Source of the DNA: Candidatus Agathobaculum intestinipullorum
GTDB taxonomy: Bacteria; Bacillota; Clostridia; Oscillospirales; Butyricicoccaceae
Direction of reading: 5' to 3'
Length of the DNA: 64,000 bases
Assembly (NCBI GenBank): GCA_019117485.1
Contig: DWZQ01000006.1
Location: 1 to 64,000, forward strand
The position numbers and the translations under genes are program-made. Position 1 is the first letter of the stretch; every line of letters starts with the position of its first letter. Positions 58,187 through 64,000 of the stretch are shown piece after piece. Below the pieces are notes generated by a model, which was not told where the DNA came from, ran no database searches, and saw nothing but the letters and a program-made list of their open reading frames with translations.

Positions 58187-58876
58187 TTAGGGCGTAGGGG
58201 TGATGTCCTGCACGGTCAGCGTGTCCCCCTCGACCGAAAAACGCACCTCGCAGCCTGCGAAGGGGAAGCCGTACACCCGTCCCGGTTCATGCTGGTAGCC
58301 CGGACGCGGGTCGTGCGCGAGGATGGCGCGCAGCGCCTCCCGCCGCCCGGCGGGCAGGCGGGCGAGCAATGCCTCTGCGCAGACGACTTGCAGCACGCCT
58401 TCCCGGCTCTGCAGTGCAAACCCGCCGGATGCTTCGGGATGCGCGTCTGTGTAAGCCAGATAGGGCTTGATGTCAAAAATCGGCGTGCCGTCCATCAGGT
58501 CGGCGCCAACGACATGCAGCACCGGCCCGTCGGGTGTGTGCAACTCTACCCGGTCGAGCCGTACGGAGGACAGACCGATCGCATTCGGCCGGAAGGGCGA
58601 CCGCGTGGCAAACACGCCGACGCGGCGGTTGCCCCCCAGCTTGGGCGGCCGCACGGTGGGCGACCAACCCGTGCGCACAGCCTCGGAGAACTGCCAGATC
58701 AGCCACAGATGGGAAAAGCCGTCAAGGCCGCGCAGTGCGTCCGCGTTGCGGTAGTCCGGCTCGAACACAATGCGTGCAGCCGCATCGGCCAGCCCGCTTT
58801 GCCTCGGGATGCCGAATTTGGTCGGAAAATCGCTGCGGATGTGTGCGATGATATGCATGGGTACGGTTTGGGACAT
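58187..58876 (-). CDS. trmO: tRNA m6t6A37 methyltransferase TrmO
   Basis: This 229-residue SAM-dependent enzyme methylates N6-threonylcarbamoyladenosine at position 37 of tRNA(Thr). The TsaA/YaeB beta-barrel domain has IAHIRSDFPTKFGIPRQSGL (about 9-28), GFSHLWLIWQF near 53, GVFATRSPFRPNAIGLSSVRL near 87 and the hallmark LMDGTPIFDIKPYLAYTD near 126. A C-terminal extension (about 150-229) is usual for the family. It lies 13 nt downstream of the PP2C gene on the same strand and is probably co-transcribed. Confidence 0.93.
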   Translation of the reverse strand: MSQTVPMHIIAHIRSDFPTKFGIPRQSGLADAAARIVFEPDYRNADALRGLDGFSHLWLIWQFSEAVRTGWSPTVRPPKLGGNRRVGVFATRSPFRPNAIGLSSVRLDRVELHTPDGPVLHVVGADLMDGTPIFDIKPYLAYTDAHPEASGGFALQSREGVLQVVCAEALLARLPAGRREALRAILAHDPRPGYQHEPGRVYGFPFAGCEVRFSVEGDTLTVQDITPTP

Positions 58877-58889
58877 AAGGCAAGCTCCT

Positions 58890-60479
58890 TTACCCCTTCA
58901 TTTTTCCCTTATACTCTAAGCAGAGCATGGTGATATCGTCAAACTGCGGCGCATCGCCGACAAAATGGGTGATATCCGCCTTGACAGCGGGCAGCAGTGC
59001 CATTGGCTCGGCATCCGCGTGGCGGCGGAGCACGTCAGCCAGACGCTCCATACCATACAGTTCCTCTTGTGCGTTTGTCGCTTCGGTCACGCCGTCTGTG
59101 TACTGGAACAGCTTATCGCCCGGCGAGAGCTGCATGCAGCCTGCCTGATAGCGGATGCCTTCCAGTCCGGCCAGTACAAAGCCTGCCGGGACTGGGTAAA
59201 GATCGAATGTGCCACCCTTGCGGCAGATGAACGGCGGCTCATGTCCTGCGTTGACATAGCAGAATTCACCGCTCATGAGGTCGAGCACACCCTCAAACGC
59301 CGTGATGAACAGCCCTTCACTGTTAGACTCGCATAGCAGGTCGTTGACCTCGTTGAACACCGCGCCCAGATCGCGCCCGGGCTGGGTGTGGTCCTTGATG
59401 AGCGTCTTGCCGATGACCATGAACAGCGCCGCAGGTACGCCCTTGCCGGACACGTCGGCCACGACAATAGCCAGATGCCGCTCGTCCACCATAAAGAAAT
59501 CATAAAAGTCGCCGCCGACTTCCTTGGCCGGGTCCATGGTCGCATAGATGTCGATCTCGCTGCGCTCCGGGAACGCCGGGAAGATGCAAGGCAGCATGGA
59601 GAACTGGATATGCGTTGCTACGCTCAGTTCCGCGCCGATGCGTTCCTTTTCCGCTGTCACCTGCGACAGACGCCGGATGTAATCGCGCACCTCGCCGTCC
59701 ATACGCTGGAAAGAGTCAGCCAGTTGCTCGATTTCATCGCCGGTATGGATGTCAATTTGATAGGGCGTCTGCCTCTCAAGGTTGGCTACCATCTGTTGTG
59801 CTGCGTCGTTGAGCTGGTTGACCGGCTGCACCACCTGCCGGCTGACAACGGCATAGAATACCGCGATCGAAAGCAGGATGACGACGATCACGCTCAGCGC
59901 GATCGTGATGATAAAGCCGATCAGTGCGCGCTCGATACCCGGCATCGACAGGTCAACGCCGACAACGGCAACCGGCTCGCCTGCGGAGTTGAACACCGGG
60001 GTGTAGGCTGATGCGATGTAGCCGTATACCTCGTCCCGCGCGACTGAGATCTCCTCGGGCGGGTTTGGCCGGAAGATGCGTTCGACCGCTTCCTTGCCGC
60101 CTTCCATGTACGCCTCGTGATAACCGAGCGCCTGTGCGCCTTCCTGCTGGTCTGCATCCCATACATAGACCAGATCATCCTCGTAAGGCACGAACACATA
60201 GTAGTATTTCACGTCGGTCTGTGCCTGTGTGATGTTCAGGAAGCGCTGCACATCCCAGTAATAGTCGTCCTTCTCGCCGGTTTCGACATAGTCCAGCACC
60301 CGGTCGCCGTCGATATAATTCACCGCCGTACGGGCGTAGGAGAAAGCGAGCTTGCTGTACTCATCCATCCGCCCATTCCAGTATTGGATGCAGAGTGTGG
60401 TACAGATGCATAGAATCAGCACAGCCGCCAGTAGCAATAACCCGGTCAGCAGCTTTTTTCCTAAACGATTCCCTTTCAT
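58890..60479 (-). CDS. membrane PP2C-type serine phosphatase (RsbU/SpoIIE-like)
   Basis: This 529-residue signalling phosphatase has TM1 (about 9-31), an extracytoplasmic Cache-like sensor (about 35-185), and TM2 (ALIGFIITIALSVIVVILLSIAVFYAVV, about 185-212). A HAMP domain (about 213-265) and a SpoIIE/PP2C domain (about 285-525) follow. The metal-binding aspartates lie in GGDFYDFFMVDERHLAIVVADVSGKG, GHEPPF and the terminal QFDDITMLCLEY. Such proteins dephosphorylate anti-anti-sigma (STAS) proteins, but no STAS partner is nearby. The start ATG 60479 follows AAGGGGGC and overlaps the acyltransferase stop by 4 nt. Confidence 0.92.
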   Translation of the reverse strand: MKGNRLGKKLLTGLLLLAAVLILCICTTLCIQYWNGRMDEYSKLAFSYARTAVNYIDGDRVLDYVETGEKDDYYWDVQRFLNITQAQTDVKYYYVFVPYEDDLVYVWDADQQEGAQALGYHEAYMEGGKEAVERIFRPNPPEEISVARDEVYGYIASAYTPVFNSAGEPVAVVGVDLSMPGIERALIGFIITIALSVIVVILLSIAVFYAVVSRQVVQPVNQLNDAAQQMVANLERQTPYQIDIHTGDEIEQLADSFQRMDGEVRDYIRRLSQVTAEKERIGAELSVATHIQFSMLPCIFPAFPERSEIDIYATMDPAKEVGGDFYDFFMVDERHLAIVVADVSGKGVPAALFMVIGKTLIKDHTQPGRDLGAVFNEVNDLLCESNSEGLFITAFEGVLDLMSGEFCYVNAGHEPPFICRKGGTFDLYPVPAGFVLAGLEGIRYQAGCMQLSPGDKLFQYTDGVTEATNAQEELYGMERLADVLRRHADAEPMALLPAVKADITHFVGDAPQFDDITMLCLEYKGKMKG

Positions 60480-61597
60480 GTGCGCCCCCTTAACACGCGA
60501 TTCTTTCCGTATTTCGTCCAAAAATGTGCAACAACTGCCGAAACGATGCTGATTGTTGTGCCAAGTGCCAGCGTTGCGCCGACGGACAGCACCTGCGTGC
60601 CCCGTGCGATGAACAGCACATCGCGCACAATTACGCACACCAGTACCCAATGCACGCAGTAGATGACATTGATATTGCGGCTCATATCGCCTGCGATGGC
60701 CATGATCCAACCGGGTAAGTGCCGCGCCAGCACATGGTACACGCCCAACATCCCAATCGACAGTGCCAGACAGGCAAGCGCATCGGGCATGATCAGGTGG
60801 TAATAGCAGTTTTGCCCTTCACCGAACATCCCGAAGCCGTTTGCAAGGCCGATCGGGAAATAGATGACGGTTGCGGCGATGCCCACGCCCGATACGATCG
60901 CGTAGAACCGGTTTTTATTGCACACATGCCGCAGCCTTTTGCCGAAAAGGTAGCCGCACACAGGGAACAGCAGCCAGTTGAGCAGCGGAAAGTCGGACAG
61001 CACCATCCCTGCGGCATCTTCCGTGCCGATCAGATAGCCGAGGAGGATATTGCCCCACGGGTTGCCCACGTCCACGCCGACAAGCGCTGTGCCGGTCAGA
61101 CTGCACAGCAGGCTGAGCAGCAGCAGCGCGCCGTCCGGCACGCGCAGACGCAGCAACAGCGCGAGCAGCAGCATGACAAGTCCGGCAAATTGCAAAATGT
61201 CGTTGCCGAAAAAACGGTAGGGAAGGGGTTCTATGTATTGCACGGCATCGCCGGTGATCCAGTACCCCACGATGGAAGGCAGCAATATCCGGCACACATT
61301 GAGCGCATAGCTGATGATCAGGATCTGGACGCCGCGCTTGCCAAAATCGGAGGGGGCACAGCGGCGGGTGTAAGCCATGCCTACGCCCATTGCAAACATA
61401 TACATCGGCGCGCTGAACGGCCCGCCGATAACTGTGTCGAACAGGTACGGTATGCCATGCGCAAGCGCCGGCTCTGGCGTACATTCGATGGTGCAGTGAA
61501 TCAGCGCAAGGCAAAACAGCATGACTGCCTTGGCCAGATCAAGCTCCGGTTGCCGCCCGGTGTTGACGGTCTCGGCAGAAAAAATCCCTTGATGCAT
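60476..61597 (-). CDS. multi-pass membrane acyltransferase
   Basis: This 373-residue integral membrane protein has about ten helices. It starts with PELDLAKAVMLFCLALIHCTIE (about 17-38), the pattern of acyltransferase-3/DUF1624-like (heparan-alpha-glucosaminide N-acetyltransferase-type) proteins, with the conserved histidine in the first helix. FSAPMYMFAMGVGMAYTRR near 57-75 and a C-terminal NVIYCVHWVLVCVIV also fit. The substrate is probably an envelope polysaccharide or lipid. ATG 61597 has no good ribosome binding site. The PP2C gene overlaps downstream by 4 nt, so acyl transfer and signalling are expressed together. Confidence 0.8.
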   Translation of the reverse strand: MHQGIFSAETVNTGRQPELDLAKAVMLFCLALIHCTIECTPEPALAHGIPYLFDTVIGGPFSAPMYMFAMGVGMAYTRRCAPSDFGKRGVQILIISYALNVCRILLPSIVGYWITGDAVQYIEPLPYRFFGNDILQFAGLVMLLLALLLRLRVPDGALLLLSLLCSLTGTALVGVDVGNPWGNILLGYLIGTEDAAGMVLSDFPLLNWLLFPVCGYLFGKRLRHVCNKNRFYAIVSGVGIAATVIYFPIGLANGFGMFGEGQNCYYHLIMPDALACLALSIGMLGVYHVLARHLPGWIMAIAGDMSRNINVIYCVHWVLVCVIVRDVLFIARGTQVLSVGATLALGTTISIVSAVVAHFWTKYGKNRVLRGRT

Positions 61598-61637
61598 GTG
61601 GCTTGCTTCATTCCCATCGTCCTGTCGGACAGAGTGT

Positions 61638-61670
61638 CGCGCTGCCGGATGATGCCGGCAGCGCGTTTTT
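61638..61670 (+). other. 11-bp hairpin in the divergent region
   Basis: CGCGCTGCCGG (61638-61648) pairs perfectly with 61655-61665 and is followed on the plus strand by TTTTT. No plus-strand gene precedes it. On the minus strand it would be the first stem of the acyltransferase leader (promoter at 61674-61702), so a 5' stabilising stem is as likely as a terminator. Confidence 0.5.
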
Positions 61671-61673
61671 CTT

Positions 61674-61702
61674 ATTTTACCAAATCCGGCATTGGTTTGC
61701 AA
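61674..61702 (-). promoter_or_regulatory. promoter of the acyltransferase-PP2C-trmO operon
   Basis: On the minus strand TTGCAA (61702-61697), 17 bp and TAAAAT (61679-61674). In this 354-bp divergent gap a small GATTGCC/GGCAATC stem (61704-61710 with 61719-61725) and an AT-rich tract (about 61800-61865) are the only other features seen. Confidence 0.6.
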
Positions 61703-61865
61703 GGATTGCCCCGGGTTTGGCAATCATATGCGGCAATCCGGCATATCCCGGCAGGGGCTACATACAAAGCATGGTGGGGACGTATCCGGTGGCAGCCTTA
61801 GCCTATATTATCCAACATAATTTTGAATTATATCTATTATCAAACAGAATTATTGTATTTGATTC

Positions 61866-61895
61866 TTGTGTCCGGTATCCGTTCTGCACTATACT
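61866..61895 (+). promoter_or_regulatory. promoter of the MMPL transporter gene
   Basis: TTGTGT (61866-61871), 18 bp and TATACT (61890-61895) lie 56 bp before the start codon. Confidence 0.5.
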
Positions 61896-61951
61896 ATAAA
61901 GGCGATAAAAAAACATACATAACGTCTGTTATTAAGAAAGATGGTGTTTAT

Positions 61952-64000
61952 TTGAAGGGGCAACCGCATCGTCCGGTCGATCTGATTATCCGCCACCGCC
62001 GGTCGATCGAAAAGCTGTTTACCGTATTGGTGCTGCTGAGCCTGCTGTGCTTCCCAATGGTCGGCGTCAACTACGACCTGACCAAATACCTGCCGGATTC
62101 CACCCCATCCGCGCAGGCGCTGGATATCATGCAGCAGGAATTCACCTATCCGGGTATGGGGCGGGTAATGTTGCAGGATGTGACGCTGTACGAGGCCAAA
62201 AACATCAAAGACCGCATCGCGGAGGTCGATGGGGTGGATATGGTGATGTGGTGCGACATCACCACAAATATCTACGGTTCCAGTCTGTTTATCGACTATG
62301 ACAGCATCACAGACTATTACAAAGACGGTAACGCCTATATGGATGTGATCTTCGCGGAAAAAGATTCCGCGGCGCGCACGCACCGCGCGGTACATACGAT
62401 CGAGCAGATTGTCGGCGACCGTGGGCTGGTCGCAGGTTCGGCCGTGTCGGACACCAACCTCGGCCCGACGATCAACGGCGAGGTCGCACGCGTGATGGCG
62501 CTGGCTGTCGTGATTATTTTTCTCATCCTGACGCTGACGACCACATCGTGGTTCGAGCCGGTGCTGTTCCTGTCCGTGCTTGGCATTGCAATCCTGCTGA
62601 ACATGGGCTCCAACCTGATTTTTGGGGAGATATCCTTCCTGTCTAACGCGGTCGGCGCGGTGTTGCAGCTGGCCTGCTCGATGGATTATTCCATCTTCCT
62701 GCTGCACGCGTTCACCGAGGAAAGGGCGAACGGCATCGAGCCGAAACAGGCGATGGCCAATGCGCTGCGTCGGGCGTTTTCCTCGATCGGCGCTTCGGGC
62801 GCGACCACCATTGTCGGTTTCCTTGCGTTGGCACTGATGCGCTTTGGCATCGGCCCGGATATGGGCTTTGTACTGGCCAAAGGCATTGCACTAAGTTTGC
62901 TTACCGTGTTACTGCTCATGCCCGCGCTCATTTTGCGCTTTCAGGGCGTTATCAGCCGCACGCAACACCGCAGTTTCATCCTGCGGCAGAGCCGAAAGCT
63001 GGGGGAAAACGCTTATCGGATACGCAAGCCTGTGCTGGCAGTCGTAGCAATCCTGATTCTGCCCTGCTATGTGGCGCAGGGCATGGCAGACTTCACCTAC
63101 GGCAACGAGGCGGTTTCCAACTCGCCCGGTACGGCGGTGTACGAAGCCGAGCAGCAGATGAACGAGGCTTTCGGCCAGAGCAATATGATGCTGGCGCTCG
63201 TTCCGCTGGACGGCAACGTGACCGAACAGGCGATGTGCGACGAACTGGAGGCGCTGCCCTATGTCAGATACGCGCTCGGACTTGCCTCTGCGCTGCCCGA
63301 TGGCATCCCGGAAAGCTTTCTGCCGGAAAGCGTCACCGGTTTGATGCATGGTGAAGCGTGGGCGCGCGTCATCCTCAACGTGCGCTCGGCGGGCGAAAGT
63401 GACGCGGCATTCCGCTATGCCAACGAGATACGTTCGGTCATCGACCGGTACTATCCAGATGAGCAGACTTATCTTGTTGGTGTAACGCCGTCTACGCAGG
63501 ATATCAAGGAGATCATTGTGCCGGATAACCAGCTGGTCAATCTGGTGTCGCTGCTTGGCGTGGCGCTGGTCGTTGCGATCACCTATAAGTCCCTGCTGCT
63601 GCCGGTCGTCGTGCTCATCCCGATTGAGTGCGCGGTGTTGATCAATACGGCTTTGCCGTATATCTACGGTCAGCGCACGATGTATCTCGGTTTTATCATT
63701 GTCAGCTGCATTCAGCTGGGCGCGACGATTGACTATTCCATCCTGCTGACAGGCAACTATCTGGATGCGCGTGCGCAGGGGGATAAAAAGGAAGCCGCAA
63801 TCCGCGCGGTATCGGTCAGCGCCGAGTCGGTGCTGACTTCGGGCATGATCTTGATGACCGTCGCCTATGGGCTTTACTTCCTGACCTCGGTTGAGGCAAT
63901 CTCCGGCCTTGGGCAGCTGATCGGGCGCGGCGCGCTGATTTCGATGGGGCTGGTGCTGTTCCTGCTGCCCGAATGTCTGATGCTGTTCGACCGTTGGATC
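61952..64000 (+). CDS. MMPL/RND-superfamily transporter, 3' end outside window
   Basis: The first 683 codons are open to the end of the window. A cytoplasmic start (about 1-20) is followed by TM1 (LFTVLVLLSLLCFPMVGV), an extracytoplasmic porter-like domain containing YLPDSTPSAQALDIM, then a block of about five helices (about 180-330) with ACSMDYSIFLLHAFTEER, the MMPL proton-relay Asp-Tyr pair. A second porter domain follows, then a second helix block starting near residue 525 with GATIDYSILLTGNYL. Such pumps export lipids or drugs in Gram-positives. No ATG fits; TTG 61952 is chosen because it begins KGQPHRPVDLIIRHRRSIEKL in phase. A five-codon frame (ATG 61941 to TGA 61955) overlaps this start. 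Confidence 0.88.
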   Translation, partial: MKGQPHRPVDLIIRHRRSIEKLFTVLVLLSLLCFPMVGVNYDLTKYLPDSTPSAQALDIMQQEFTYPGMGRVMLQDVTLYEAKNIKDRIAEVDGVDMVMWCDITTNIYGSSLFIDYDSITDYYKDGNAYMDVIFAEKDSAARTHRAVHTIEQIVGDRGLVAGSAVSDTNLGPTINGEVARVMALAVVIIFLILTLTTTSWFEPVLFLSVLGIAILLNMGSNLIFGEISFLSNAVGAVLQLACSMDYSIFLLHAFTEERANGIEPKQAMANALRRAFSSIGASGATTIVGFLALALMRFGIGPDMGFVLAKGIALSLLTVLLLMPALILRFQGVISRTQHRSFILRQSRKLGENAYRIRKPVLAVVAILILPCYVAQGMADFTYGNEAVSNSPGTAVYEAEQQMNEAFGQSNMMLALVPLDGNVTEQAMCDELEALPYVRYALGLASALPDGIPESFLPESVTGLMHGEAWARVILNVRSAGESDAAFRYANEIRSVIDRYYPDEQTYLVGVTPSTQDIKEIIVPDNQLVNLVSLLGVALVVAITYKSLLLPVVVLIPIECAVLINTALPYIYGQRTMYLGFIIVSCIQLGATIDYSILLTGNYLDARAQGDKKEAAIRAVSVSAESVLTSGMILMTVAYGLYFLTSVEAISGLGQLIGRGALISMGLVLFLLPECLMLFDRWI

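Noticed and set aside
61638..61670. Plus-strand intrinsic terminator implying a hidden plus-strand gene
   Set aside because: No plus-strand frame with a start and ribosome binding site lies before it. A 5' leader stem of the minus-strand operon explains it as well.

Overview
This 64 kb window is one contiguous piece of a GC-rich (by eye, high-50s % GC) Gram-positive genome, most likely an anaerobic, endospore-forming member of the Clostridia (Oscillospiraceae/Butyricicoccaceae-like; this placement is inference). The evidence is the spoIID-spoIIQ engulfment pair, a DnaD-DnaI primosome pair, sigma-A promoters of the TTGACA-17-TATAAT type with strong GGAGG ribosome binding sites, a Bacillus/Clostridium-type LexA box, ECF sigma/DUF4179, DUF624, DUF4914 and TIGR00266 families, and SLH-domain surface proteins. 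I saw no tRNA, rRNA, prophage or CRISPR array.

Layout. 1-1.4 kb: an IS110-family element whose left end is outside the window. It sits against a consensus, double-operator promoter that points into it. 1.5-5 kb: prolyl-tRNA editing protein, ndk, and an OmpR-type two-component system. 5-7.6 kb (minus strand): a metallophosphoesterase and a cytoplasmic ParB-like/BMP fusion. 7.7-21.1 kb: an alpha-galactoside island. It has an MsmX-type ATPase, two AraC regulators, an acetyltransferase, and a long operon of lipoprotein, two permeases, an anchored protein, DUF624, GH36 alpha-galactosidase, galK and galE. AraC half-sites 21 bp apart lie upstream of the operon, and there is no galT. 21.4-32.3 kb: housekeeping and surface genes, an ECF sigma/anti-sigma pair, two COG0523 GTPases (one carrying a DUF1980-like tail) and a lone iolG. 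32.6-40.9 kb: a LacI-type regulator and a TolC-like/MFP/RND efflux operon. 40.8-43.5 kb: spoIIQ-spoIID and a LexA-controlled operon for a small helical protein and a sigma-region-4 protein, separated by a 166-bp imperfect palindrome. 43.5-48.6 kb: a candidate minus-strand sRNA, rpsO, pnp with a long leader hairpin, and dnaD-dnaI. 48.6-49.4 kb: three tandem paralogous small-RNA genes. 49.4-58.1 kb: Mrp/NBP35 with a NifX-like partner, a YczE-like protein, a degenerate GlmU, prs, ymdB, a membrane metallophosphoesterase and DUF4914. 58.2-64 kb: trmO, a PP2C phosphatase, a membrane acyltransferase, and an MMPL transporter cut by the window end.

The most exciting element is the 48.6-49.4 kb array. 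Three promoter-hairpin-CU-rich-terminator units lie head to tail. Each is preceded by TTCACA/TTCAAA-type hexamers at an exact 11-bp period, with the last hexamer always 20 bp from a TATACTA -10. Base changes between copies preserve the 5' stem, and every terminator loop displays a run of C. This resembles the design of the streptococcal CiaR/csRNA system (OmpR-family regulator, several paralogous SD-targeting sRNAs), with a different box and different sequences. I did not recognise it as a described family. The SOS-controlled sigma-like operon at 42.9 kb is the second most interesting element.
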